Shown here one piece after another: positions 1 to 10,115 of a DNA stretch of 64,000 nucleotides (positions within the stretch are counted from its first letter, which is position 1; each line of letters begins with the position of its first letter). The translations under genes were made by a program, and so were the position numbers. The stretch spans positions 923,336-987,335 of the forward strand of contig VXAZ01000953.1 in assembly GCA_013399875.1 (NCBI GenBank), written 5' to 3'. The notes below the pieces were generated by a model. That model did no database searches. It was given only the letters and a program-made list of their open reading frames with translations, and was not told where the DNA came from. This DNA is from Gymnorhina tibicen. Lineage: Eukaryota; Chordata; Aves; Passeriformes; Artamidae.

Positions 1-552
1 GTTCCAGGGTATGAAAGAAGCCTTGTGGCTAACAAAGGGTTCTTGTATACCTGGTCACAATTGCTTCCAGAAGGAAACTTGAGGAGCAGCAGGAAAGCTG
101 TTATTCTCAACTGCATGTGCTTATCTCTAAGAATTCCCTTGACTGGGCATTTGAGAAGAGGAAGCAGTGGCACTTGGCAGGCTCTATGAGTGTCTATTCA
201 CAGCCTGGCCAGACACGGCTGCAGGCTCACAGTCTAACACAATTTCTAGTCTCAGTCTAACAGTGTCTTGCAGTGCTCTTCCAACTGCTGTCTGGCATAG
301 CATTGAACAATCCTGCCTGGGCTGAGTGTGCACCACCTCTGCAGAGTGTTCCAAGTGCCCTCTAGCAAATAGAACAGGAGTGGAGGTCAGGGTGTACTTT
401 GCCAATTACCTGTTTTAAGTTCATGTACTGGAAAGTGTGCTTGTTCCTCTTGCTGCCATCCTGCATATCTCACAATTTGTCTTCAGTGCTATGCTTTTCA
501 GCTTTCCAGCTTTCTTTTTGGCAGTTCAGTAACCTTATTTTTCCCTCCGCAG

Positions 553-732
553 AATCAGATCTCCTAATGGAGGAATATGCAATTAATCAGTCCATAGAAG
601 ACTCTGGGAAATTACTTGCTCTGAGACGCAGGCGACGCACTTTACACCGGGGTTTGGCAGAATCACTTCCCAAACGTTCTTCCCAACATTCCTCTGGTGA
701 CATGGGAGTAGAGTCCCAGGGCAGCATAATAG
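553..732 (+). CDS. GRAMD1C: GRAMD1C coding exon: basic linker before the membrane helix
   Basis: The acceptor ccgcag follows a pyrimidine tract and the donor is g|gtagga. The exon enters at phase 2, leaves one base, and reads ESDLLMEEYAINQSIEDSGK followed by an arginine-rich run. It is the linker between the VASt domain and the transmembrane helix. Confidence 0.88.
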
Positions 733-3700
733 GTAGGAATTTTTTATATCAAGTGTTTTCCAAAAGGTGTGTTCAAGAATGCATAACTCTTAAAGTAGTG
801 CAAGAGTAGCACTTGTGTATATATTACTGTTGTCTTGATGTAATTGGTGTGATAGCAAATGCTTTAGTGAGTTCAAGCTTCTTCAAGCTTGCATAAAGTA
901 GATTTGGAGCATGCATGGTCACTTTTATCATGAGTATCTCATGAAATCAAGCCTAATATCACCTTCAGCTTTAAAACAAACAAAAATCAACCAAAGTCTA
1001 AAATGCTGTTCTGTATCTGCAAAGGATTGAAAATGAGATTGGATCAGGAAAAAAAAATTAACCTGATTCTTGTAAAGTTTCTGAAAAATTGCTTTTATTC
1101 TTCAAATAACTGCACACACAGGTCATGAGTTGATTAAACTTTCCCACTTGCCTCTTGGCCCTGTCATCTCAGTTTTGGTTATTTATTTCTAATGTTAAGA
1201 AGTCTGTTTCCCATATGCTTCTGTAATTTCTGGGTCACTGAAGCATTTCTTGCAGTTCCACTGCCCTTTGGCATGACAGACTTGGCCACCAGCATATACA
1301 ATATGAGCTCCACCTAGAGAGATGAGGAACATCTGTGCACTAGTTTGCACTAGGGAGTGGTGGATTCCATGACAGAAACTGAATTGTAAACAGTGAACTA
1401 GGAGTGTGTGCACTTCCCTAAATGGGGAGACAACACTGAGTACAGCCCTGAGAGAATATTTGGATCAGCAGCATGTGTAAAGGACTTTTTATCTATCTGA
1501 AATTGCTTCCTAATTACTTAATTTTGCTACTGCTGCTCCACCTTTTCAGATGAGCGTGTCTCTCAGTGTACGCTACAACTTTTATGTATGTCCTTTGTCC
1601 AGGGCAGGATGTGCAAAACTGGAATTATATTTAAAGATCAGCCTGCCCACAGTGATAGGTGTCCAGTTTGGAGAGAACATGCACACTCTGTCCCTCAGTA
1701 GTGTCTGATCCCTGTTGCCTGATGAATAGCAGATGGCCTCTGGAAAGGCTGTTTTCAGGACAATAGATAAACCAAGCCAGTAAGGATGGGACAAGTTACA
1801 GGAAAGCGTGACTGACACTGGTTGTCAGAAAGATGAATGTGAGCAGGAGAACAAACAGTAGAGAGCCACTTTGCAGCCTGTCTCTGCTGTGTGTGACTAG
1901 CAGCACAGGTGCTGAATGTTAGGAATGGATGGACTGCAGCCTTCTCAGGCTATTCAGGTTTAATGTGACCATGTTCCAGCACTCTGTTCTCCCCAGCAGT
2001 GGGGTAGGGGGAATTCTGATGGAAGAGCCTGACTGCTTAGCCAGCTTCTCAGAGATGGCTGCAAAAATGCCTTGGTGAATGGTGGAGGTGATCCTGTGCA
2101 CCTACATGACCTGTTATATTTTTCCATCAGAAGTTGTTGAGCTATTCTGTGTGAAGTGCTGGGCACTAACGTATATCTGCCTGCAGACATCCTTTAGGAA
2201 TGTTCTTCAGTACTTTTTAACCTCCTCCTCTTCCATGCCCTTTAGGAAGGAAAAGAGATGCAGTAAGTAGGACTACCACCATCATTGTAGTAATGAGTGT
2301 CTTGTAAGTATTCACTTGCATTAAAATGTTGCTTGACTCAAGCTCATCTTGATCTTTATCTGCATTTGTTCCTCATTTGCATGTTAACATTGCATGTAGC
2401 ATGATAAATCTTAACCTAATTTGAGTGGAACATGTGGGTATAAAAGGGGAATGGATTGACTTGGAGATGACATGCAGAATGAAAATCCTGACTTGATAAG
2501 CTAGTCTACCTTACAGGTTTTCTAAGGTCTGATCCTATTAAAAAAATAAAGTCTAGAATTTACTAATTCCTAATTTTAAAAGTTCCATGAAGAGATACTG
2601 TTATTTCTATTTGCTATTACCCAGCTTAATAGTGACTACTAAGAATTGTTCAGATAGATATTAATTTCCAGTATAGTGCTGCCCCACACCTTTTTTCTCC
2701 CAGGATTCTGGGAGGATTCTGTTTCCTTAGCTGTCTTTAGCCATGATTTTGTGTTAGTAGCATTACAACTGAAATTGTTACAAAACTTGATTTTTGTCCT
2801 CTTCTCTCTACAGTTTGCTACTCTTGGTCTTGCTGAATATAACACTGTTCCTCAAACTGTCAAAGATAGAGCATGCAGCTCAGTCCCTCTATCATGTCCA
2901 GCTTCAGGAGGAAAGCTCTTTGAAGTAAGTTGAATTCATGATCTTTGCTTGCTTTCTTCTTCAGCTTATGTGAAAATCTGATCTAAAAAAGTAAATTCTA
3001 AATAATGAAAATCAGTGGCAAATTTTCAGAAGTGGCTGGGGCTTGCTGTACTTCTGTGGTCTATACTGAAATCCAGTGACATGTCTGACTGCATCTTGCA
3101 GTAATAAATTTCTCCTTTGACAAGCTGTTTTGGGAGAAATGTTAACCTTAGTTTGCATTTATCAGCCTGCTGTGACTCATCTTCTGTGAATACCATAGTG
3201 CTGATCACAGAACCGAAGTGTTCATCCTGTGTGAACCAGCATGTTCTCAAATGGAATGTTGAAGATTCATTTAGCTTTTTAGCTTCTTTCTGTGAGTCTC
3301 CTGCTAAATCTCTTCTCCTTCAAAAACTTCCATGTTGTATGCCTCTTGTACTCAGACACAGAAAGATGGTACTTCCTCTTGAATACAGTATCAACAAATA
3401 AGTTAAAAACCATATCCTGATGCTGAGACTGGAAGGGGTGTAGGGACCTCCCATAGTGACCATCTCAGAACTGGTTAGAGCAACTTTCTTCATAAGAAGG
3501 GTCTTGCTCCCTGAAGTGTATGGACCTTACATCATAAATGTAATGTCAACACATTTTTTTTTCTTGGTGGCAGTTGTCTACAAAGGTCTGAGGTACTACC
3601 TTCAAGTAAACAGGGATTGAAATTCAGCTGCAGGCAGCATTTTATGTGGCTTTTGTAAGAGATTGCTTTTAGCAATAGTGGCAGAGAACAGTTGCTTTTA

Positions 3701-5725
3701 AAAAGGCATCAAGGCATTTATGTCATGTTTCTGATGTAATCTCAATCTTTTTCAGCATATCCCCAGAAATGGTATCAAAAGAGGAGATCCCTCAATATGA
3801 TAAGGAACAGGTTAAACATGTGAAGGGAGTTTTAAGAGACTCAATTGAAATGCTTGAGCAGGTAGGTCTGACACACTTTCCTGGTGATGTTCTTGTTTGT
3901 CAGCAACTCAAGTTTTCTCCCTTGTGTTACCATAGCTTTTGCTTGATGTGGTCTGGTGCTAGATAAAGTTTTCTTGATCTGTTTTGCCCTAGGCAGTGCG
4001 TATGTTTCTGATGTTTTGGGTTGGTTTGGTTTTGAATTTGTTTCTTGGAGGGTTTATTGGGGGTTTGTTTTGTTTTGGGGGTTTATTTTGTTTTGGGGGT
4101 TTGTTTTGGTTTTTGGTTTTGGTGGTGGTGGGTTTTAATGGTTTTTTTGTTTGTTTGGGGGTTTTTTGGTTTGGGTTTTTTGGGGCAGTTTTTTGTTTGG
4201 GGTTTGGTTTTTTGTGTGTGTTTGTTTGGTTTTTTTGGTTTGGGTTTTTTTGACTAAGATGTAAGTATCCATGTCAATTTTCTTAAACTTGTCAAGTGCT
4301 TAAGAGATGTGTTGATGCAGTTCTGAATCATGACAAAGCAAAGACTGGAGTATTTCAAAACAGATTGCCTTTTCTAAGAATACTCATATTAAGATGTGTT
4401 AAGTGTTTTCCCATCTTATTATGGGGTTTCTTCATTCAGGTTTAGCCTGGCTTTTGTTCCCCACTACCCTTCTAGATATTAGCAAGAGCATCACTTAGCA
4501 TTGGTATCAAGGGGCCACCTAATCTCCAGTGAAAGATAAATAAATTCTGCAGACTCATATGTTTGTGAGAGGCTCCATAGAAGTTAATCCTCCTTCACAG
4601 TAACTTAAAATTTCAGGCTCTTGTATACTACAGACACACAAAAAAAAAAGTTGTTGAATGCTGTTGTGTCTCTGATCTTGAAGTCCATGACTGTTAAATC
4701 CCTAAAATCCCTAGGCTGAAATTTCAACTCAGTAATTGAAGGACAGTAAATTGATGCTTTAGTTTTTACTTACCACCCATGAATGTTCTGATTTTAACTT
4801 CTTTTATTAAAACTTAATATGTGGTGGAATAAATTATTAGTTTAGGAAAGCTGAAGGGGGAGTTCACATGTACCTTTCTCCATTGTTTACTCTTTGTTCT
4901 TCCATGTACTAAAGGAGGTTAGAAAAAGAAGCCATTTTTTTATACTCCTTGTTTAGAGGTGTCTCTGCACACACAGCTGCTATTAATCTGTTAATTAACC
5001 ACTTTGATCACAACTTGAAAAAGCCTGAGTGCTGGAAGTTTCACTTTAGAGACAAAGTTTTCTGGTTTCCATGCCCTTTTTATTTTCTCTGCTAACTATC
5101 CAAACAATTCCTAATTCTGAAGTGTTAAGTGCTTTTTGAACACACAGTGTAAAAAAGAAAAGTGAGAATTTAGCCACCTCTTTCATCCAGAATAACACTT
5201 TCTGTCTGGAAGTCCTGACACATCTTGCTGCTTGCTACCTTGTTTTTCTGAGGGTTGTCAATAATCTAAACATGTTTTGTGCACCAAAATGCACTAGGAG
5301 GGCCAGGTATTAAAAGAAAATTCATGTTGTGCTGCCATGTTCCTTAGAGTATTTGCACTGAACATTATCTGTGACTAAAAATGAGTGGGGTGGTTTATCA
5401 TCTGTGCTGTTGTCTGGTGAGGTGTTAAGACTTTCTCATCCTGGACTGCTAGTATTTATAAACTCTACAGAGTGTAGCTGTTAGGAGAGCACAGTAAGCC
5501 AACTGTTCATGGAAACAGGGAGGAGGAAATCACATGAAATCTTTAAAAGAAAAGGAGGAGGGAGACTTTATTTTCCTGGTATCACTCACCCATGCAGGAG
5601 ACTGACTTAAGTAATTGGTGGTGGGGGGGATGATTGTATCTTCACAGCTGAAGATTTCCCTCTCCATGCTCCAAAGAAGCTTTGACCACTTGAACAGGAC
5701 ACAGAGCAGCAAGACTGAGAGTTAA
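553..5725 (+). CDS. GRAMD1C: GRAMD1C, 3' part (last five coding exons)
   Basis: This is the C-terminal end of GRAM domain-containing protein 1C (Aster-C), a family of ER-anchored proteins that move cholesterol from the plasma membrane to the ER at contact sites. Coding exons are 553-732, 2264-2303, 2814-2924, 3756-3861 and 5648-5725, all with GT/AG sites and matching phases (1, 2, 2, 0). The joined product has a basic stretch (LRRRRRTLHRGLAES), one hydrophobic membrane helix (VVMSVFLLLLVLLNITLFLK), the family signature LSKIEHAAQSLY, then KGVLRDSIEMLEQ and LKISLSMLQRSF before a TAA stop. The N-terminal GRAM domain and sterol-binding VASt domain lie off the left edge, so bases 1-552 are intron. 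The gene ends about 1.1 kb before ZDHHC23, as in mammals. C rather than A or B was chosen because the post-helix segment matches remembered GRAMD1C best, and because of synteny. Confidence 0.93.
2264..2303 (+). CDS. GRAMD1C: GRAMD1C 40-nt micro-exon, start of the membrane helix
   Basis: The acceptor is gatgcag|taagt and the donor is gtctt|gtaagt. The 40-nt exon takes phase 1 from upstream and leaves phase 2, reading VSRTTTIIVVMSV. It is the only stretch between the flanking exons that joins both in frame and supplies the first turns of the transmembrane helix. It is too short for ordinary ORF finding. Confidence 0.8.
2814..2924 (+). CDS. GRAMD1C: GRAMD1C coding exon: membrane helix and post-helix segment
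   Basis: The acceptor is ctctacag and the donor aa|gtaagt. It reads LLLLVLLNITLFLKLSKIEH and then AAQSLYHVQLQEESSLK, the second half of the transmembrane helix and the conserved segment after it. The longer open frame in this interval is a shadow in another frame. Confidence 0.92.
3756..3861 (+). CDS. GRAMD1C: GRAMD1C coding exon: C-terminal coiled segment
   Basis: The acceptor is tttttcag and the donor cag|gtaggt. It reads ISPEMVSKEEIPQYDKEQVK, then HVKGVLRDSIEMLEQ, the conserved amphipathic C-terminal segment of the GRAMD1 family. It leaves phase 0. Confidence 0.93.
4016..4253 (+). repeat. G/T-rich low-complexity tract in a GRAMD1C intron
   Basis: For about 240 bases the top strand is almost only G and T, with repeated GGGGGTTT, GTTTTG and GGTTT blocks and many G runs of three to five. 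It lies in the last GRAMD1C intron. It gives spurious long open frames rich in F, G, V and W. The many G runs separated by short T loops give it G-quadruplex potential. Confidence 0.85.
5648..5725 (+). CDS. GRAMD1C: GRAMD1C terminal coding exon
   Basis: The acceptor is ttcacag at 5647. It reads LKISLSMLQRSFDHLNRTQS then SKTES and ends with TAA at 5723-5725. It matches the LKSSLIMLQ-type C-terminus of the family. Confidence 0.9.
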   Translation: MKISLSMLQRSFDHLNRTQSSKTES

Positions 5726-5846
5726 TAGCCACATCAGCTTTTTGTTCAAGACGTCTGAAGAACGTGTGTGTGTGTGAGGACTTGTGGGGTAGGGATTGTA
5801 ACTGTCTCCTCTGGACTCTTTACTGTTTAGCTCAAAAGCTGCACAG

Positions 5847-5852
5847 AATAAA
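5847..5852 (+). terminator. GRAMD1C: Polyadenylation signal for GRAMD1C
   Basis: A canonical AATAAA lies 122 bases after the GRAMD1C stop and is followed at once by a GT-rich stretch (ggtttgtgg). It is the nearest canonical signal downstream of the stop. Confidence 0.6.
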
Positions 5853-6489
5853 GGTTTGTGGAAGAAGTAAGTTGGGTTCTGCATTGCCATAGCTTGGCAG
5901 TCTTGTCTCTCCTGCCAGCCCTCTACCCTGGGGAGTCTCACTTCCAAACAGCGCAGAGCTCTTGGATCCATCCCATGGTGAGTGAGCAAGGGCAGTTGTA
6001 CTGCTGGTGAACGGATCTGAACATTTCGGAGGGTGAAAAACATCCTCAGCGGAGAGCTGGGCTTGTCTCTATGAAATCGCAGCTTTTTATGTCAACATAG
6101 AAAATGACCATCGGTGAAGAGTGTTTTGGAGAAAAAACAACATTAGTGGATTCACAGCCACAGGATCTTCATAGGCTTTTTTTAGCAATGGGGGCCTTGT
6201 GAAACAAGTCACCATCTTAAGATGAATATGCCTAAGATTAATTAACAGGAAAAGGTTTGATATCTCTTGCATACTGCAGGCTTTGGCAGGCTGCCTTCTG
6301 CCATATGTTTCCAGCTCTCCCAGAGAAATTTCAGCCCTCGGTGTTTTCCCTCCATCCAGGGCTGTGCTTCAGTGCTTCAGCGTGGTGTGCCCACTGATGA
6401 TGAAACACCTTTTCATGTGTTTCAAGCGTTTTCTAAGCAGGTTGAGGGAAAGAAGATGAATATAGAAAAAAAATCCAAGAAAAGGGAAG

Positions 6490-7400
6490 GGCCCCCCTCC
6501 CACGAGGCTGGGCTGTGGTTGGAGGGCAGCGCCGGCTGGCGCGGTGCTCAGCCGGTCAGGCAGCGGTGCTAACTCAGGGTGTGGGTCGGGAGGGGGGTGC
6601 AGGCTCGGTTAAAGGTGTGCGGTGGGAAACTTTTCCCGGCCGCGAGTCCAGTCCCGGGGAGCAGCGGCGTGGGGCGGGGGGCCCGGGCCCCGCGGCGCCG
6701 CCCCCCGCGGCCGCCACCTGTTGCGCTGCCCCTTTAAGGCAGGTGCCCCCGCGTGACGGCGGCCCCGCCCCCCGCGGCCCATTGGCGCGCGCCGCCGTCA
6801 GGTGGACGGTCCGGGCGAGGGCGCCGCCCCCCNCGGCGATGGAGGAGCCGCTCTGCTGCTGCGAGTACGTGGACCGGCGCGGGCGGCGCAACCACCTGGC
6901 GGCGTGCTGCTGCGACTGCGAGGAGCTGGACGACGGCTGCGACAGGTACCGGTGCTGCGACCCCCGCCGCCCCGGGGGCCGCCCGACTGCGGGACATCCT
7001 CCCGGCGGCGGCATCCCCGTGGGGCTGCCGCTCTGAGGGCGGGGGAACCGCGCCCCGCTTCCCGGGAAACTTGTCGGGAGACAGGGAAAGGGGAGGCGGC
7101 GGGAGCGGGACGGGGCAGGGGCAGGGCGGCGGGAACGCGGCCGCCCCGGTGCCAGCCGGCGCTGTGCTCCCCCCGCTCACAGGTGGCTGACGTGCAAATC
7201 CCTGCCCCCGGGAGCGCTGGAGAGGATCGCCGACACCATCGCGGACAGGCTGCGGGTCCCGTGGTTCTCGGGGGCCGTGAAGATCAACGTGAGCCTCGTG
7301 CCGCCGCTCGTCCTGTTGCCCGTCTTCCTCCACGTTGCCGCCCTGCACTTCCTGCTGGGGCTCATCATCCTGACGTCCTTGCCCGTCGTGGTGCTGTGGT
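6490..7400 (+). promoter_or_regulatory. ZDHHC23: CpG island and promoter of ZDHHC23
   Basis: An abrupt CpG-rich block spans the 5' UTR, exon 1, intron 1 and the start of exon 2. Upstream of the start codon it holds a GC box (ggccccgcccc, about 6760-6770), an inverted CCAAT box (ATTGG, 6781-6785) and a CRE-like gtgacgg. No clear TATA box is seen in the usual place, as expected for a broad CpG promoter. An undetermined base (N) is at 6833. Confidence 0.75.
6839..6945 (+). CDS. ZDHHC23: ZDHHC23 coding exon 1
   Basis: It runs from the ATG through [20 protein letters not shown] to DDGCDR, with donor ag|gtaccg and phase 2. The cysteine-rich text matches the start of the mammalian protein after its extra N-terminal residues. 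Confidence 0.9.
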
Positions 7401-9808
7401 ATTACTATCTCACCCACCGGAGGAAGGAACGGACTCTCTTCTTCTTGAGCCTGGGGCTCTTCTCCTTGGGCTATATGTACTATGTGTTTCTCCGGGAGGT
7501 GGTTCCCCGGGGCCACGTGGAATATTCCCAAGTGGTCGCTCTCACGTGCGGGTTAATTCTTATGCTTGCAGCCCTGTCTCGAGCCAAGAAGGACCCTGGC
7601 TATCTTCCCATCCCAGCAGGCAACGAGAAGCCATCGCACCAGGGTTTGCCCAATAAGAGTGTTCGAGGGAGCTCCAGCGGGCTCCATGGCATCTCAGGTG
7701 CTGCCAGCAGTCGTGCTGTGAATGGGGAGGCTAAAGGTTATTGCAGGATGTCAGCTGAGCAGCCAGAAGGTGTGAAAAAGGACTGGTGCACTAAATGCCA
7801 GCTGGTCAGGCCAGCCCGAGCAGGGCACTGCCGGCTTTGTGGCAGGTGTGTGAGGAGGCTGGACCATCACTGTGTCTGGTAGGTTTTGCACTACTGAGGC
7901 TCCCTGTGTTCTCTCTCTCTCTCTCGTTCTCTTCTTTTTGAAGCTAGCTTTTTTTTTTTACGCTCCCTGGCAAATACAGTTGTCTTTGCTATGTGCGAGA
8001 CCTTATGACACTCTTTAAATACAAAAAGCTTTGTATTTACCCTTTAAAAGAACAGTTAGGATAACTGTTTATTCTAAGTGTGTTGATCTGAGAGCTGAAA
8101 GCTTCTACAGCATACTTCAGAACTGCCTTTATTTGTCTCCTGTTTTTCATCAGTTGGGGGGGGGGTTGGTGTGGGTTTTCTTGAATCTGTTTTTTTGCTT
8201 TAGACTTGGCCTGTGGAGCACTAGCAATCCTGCAGTTAAGTTGCTTTAGTGCTCTCTTGGGGCAAGGGAACCCAAAGCTGCCTTTTGAGTATAATGTGTT
8301 TCAGCAAAGGATACTACCCTTGCTAAAAATTTGAGGCAAACAGTCTGCTACTGTTACCCTACAGGTCTCTTGTCTTGTGTTTGTTACTTTTCTATATAAA
8401 GTTATAAAGCTTCTTTGAACATGTTTCAAAGTTTATAGCCTGTGTTGAATGGAAGCACCTTGGAAATCAGGTTCTCTGACAGCTGGGGGAGGGAGAAGAA
8501 ATAGAAGATGGTTTTTTTTTTCTTTTTTTAAGCAAGTAATCTCTTCTTTCCTTTTGGAGGATTAACAGCTGCGTAGGGGAGCACAACCATCGAGCTTTCA
8601 TCCTTGCACTCTCCTTCTTCATGCTCACCTCTGTGTATGGGATTACCTTGACCCTGCACACCATCTGTAGGGGCCGAACTCCATTTGTGGCGTTGTTCTA
8701 CTGCCCCGGGGCCTATTCTGACTACAGGTGAGATGTCTGTCTATGAGAGAGCTGGGGTGGGAGCAGGCTTGCTCAGGCAGCTTAGCTCCTGCTCCTTGTT
8801 CTGCTGGCTGTCAAACCTGAACACAAAGTGCTCCCTAAAAAACCCTGGAAAGCAAAGACGTGTCTCTGCTTTTGCCAAGGTGAGCAGCCTGAGACTTGGA
8901 GAGAGCTCGCCATTTATTTGGAAAAAGTTGAAAGAGCTGGGATTTGAAGTATTTATTGTGGTATACATAGATGTACTTTTAAATACGTTTGCCCCCAGAT
9001 GCAGGTAACAGTCTGCAGCCTGGAATCCACATGCACACTTTCCCTCTCATTCCTCACTATTTATCTAGTGACTGTCCTCCAAGTTATCTGCCTAGAACAT
9101 GTCCTGTCTGGCAGGGAGGCTGATGGGAGCTGTTGGACTTGAGTTCAGAGAGCAGCACTACCAAGGATGAGCAGAGTACTGGTAGTACACAAGTGACTCT
9201 TCCTTCGTCTACTCCATCTTGTGACCTGTGGAGTGTGAGCATCCTGGGGTCCTTAAATAAGGCCCGAGCACCTTTACAAAAGGAAGAATAAAGAGCTAGG
9301 CTGTGTGACAGCAATGTACAAGAGTAGCTCTGGTAGCAGTAAAAGCTCTCATTAAGTAAGCCCTGAAGCTTTAATTTTGAGAAAGCCTTTAAGGATTATC
9401 TGATGAAAGCAGCAAAGTGAGATCACTGTGGCAGATGTAGACAGGGATTTGAAAGGATAGTGATTACCAGGGAAAGTCACTTTAAAGCAGCTGCTCCAGT
9501 ACTAAATGGCTTCCTTCCCATCTTTTTCCCCTGCTGCCAGCTCTGCTCTGTCGTTCACCTGTGTATGGTACTGTGCCATTGTAACAGCTGGCATGGGATA
9601 CATCCTCCTTATCCAGCTGTTGAACATCAGCTACAACGTGACTGAGAGGGAAGCTCGGCTGGCTCTGCGGGACAACACCGGGCGCAGACTGCTGGGCGGG
9701 TTAGTGATAGACACTGGCCAGTATAACCGGGGACTCCTGTGCAACTGGGGCCACTTCCTGAGCCTGGGGTCTTCTCCTCCACAGCGCTCTGCCGAGGACA
9801 TCGTGTGA
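6839..9808 (+). CDS. ZDHHC23: ZDHHC23 palmitoyltransferase (complete, four coding exons)
   Basis: This is a DHHC-type protein S-acyltransferase that transfers palmitate from acyl-CoA to cysteines of substrate proteins at internal membranes. The mammalian orthologue is linked to nNOS and KCNMA1 palmitoylation. Coding exons are 6839-6945, 7183-7878, 8560-8727 and 9541-9808. The product is 412 aa (human about 409). Order: a cysteine-rich N-terminus (EPLCCCEY, residues 3-10), four hydrophobic helices between about 74 and 180, the cysteine-rich domain [20 protein letters not shown], the catalytic DHHC at 263-266 with C266 predicted as the acyl-enzyme cysteine, two more helices, NVTERE at the TTxE position, and C-terminal AEDIV, which could bind a PDZ domain. 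The start at 6839 has a strong Kozak context (purine at -3, G at +4). An in-frame ATG at 6515 would add 108 residues but runs through the CpG promoter and is disfavoured. The N-terminus is somewhat shorter than in mammals. Confidence 0.96.
7183..7878 (+). CDS. ZDHHC23: ZDHHC23 coding exon 2: helices 1-4 and catalytic DHHC
   Basis: The acceptor is gctcacag|g and the donor tg|gtaggt. It encodes [20 protein letters not shown], the first four membrane helices (for example [15 protein letters not shown] and [19 protein letters not shown]), a variable cytosolic linker, and the zinc-binding cysteine-rich domain up to DHHCVW. Confidence 0.95.
7909..7925. repeat. Short CT microsatellite
   Basis: An uninterrupted run of CT dinucleotides lies just after the donor of ZDHHC23 exon 2. 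Confidence 0.7.
8560..8727 (+). CDS. ZDHHC23: ZDHHC23 coding exon 3
   Basis: The acceptor is ttggag|g and the donor ag|gtgaga. It reads [20 protein letters not shown] and onward to [10 protein letters not shown]. It completes the cysteine-rich domain and supplies membrane helix 5. The exon was placed by homology and phase. Confidence 0.93.
9541..9808 (+). CDS. ZDHHC23: ZDHHC23 coding exon 4 (terminal)
   Basis: The acceptor is ctgccag at 9540 and the TGA is at 9806-9808. It encodes membrane helix 6 ([20 protein letters not shown]), [10 protein letters not shown], the conserved C-terminal segment [13 protein letters not shown] and the end SAEDIV. Confidence 0.95.
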
Positions 9809-10109
9809 CGCCCCTCTTTCTGCAGATGGCGTTGTGTCGTGGTTCACTGACTTTGTTTAGCTGGGGAGCAGCCCCTCCCTCCAGGACTCCTTCCTCACAC
9901 AACCTTCCCTCGCGGTCGGTGTGTGGGCTGCCCGTCCCCTCACCGACAACACCAGAGGTTTTCCCAGGTGGAATGGTTCTTCACATGCTGTCAGCCAGCA
10001 ATAGGATGCAGAAAGCCATATTTGCAGATGGGGAGAAGAGGAGCCTGCTGCCTTTTTCCACTGTGGGAAGCAGCAAGAAGAGCACAAGGTTTTGAGAACT
10101 TGAGTTTTC

Positions 10110-10115
10110 ATTAAA
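10110..10115 (+). terminator. ZDHHC23: Possible proximal poly(A) signal of ZDHHC23 (ATTAAA)
   Basis: The common variant ATTAAA lies 302 bases after the ZDHHC23 stop and is followed by tgtgaacactgg. It could end a short 3' UTR isoform. Confidence 0.35.

Noticed and set aside
4016..4253. Interstitial telomere or ciliate-type telomere repeat
   Set aside because: The G and T blocks are irregular. There is no tandem TTAGGG and no fixed unit.
3996..4257. F/G/W-rich open frames resembling membrane proteins
   Set aside because: They are translations of the G/T low-complexity tract.
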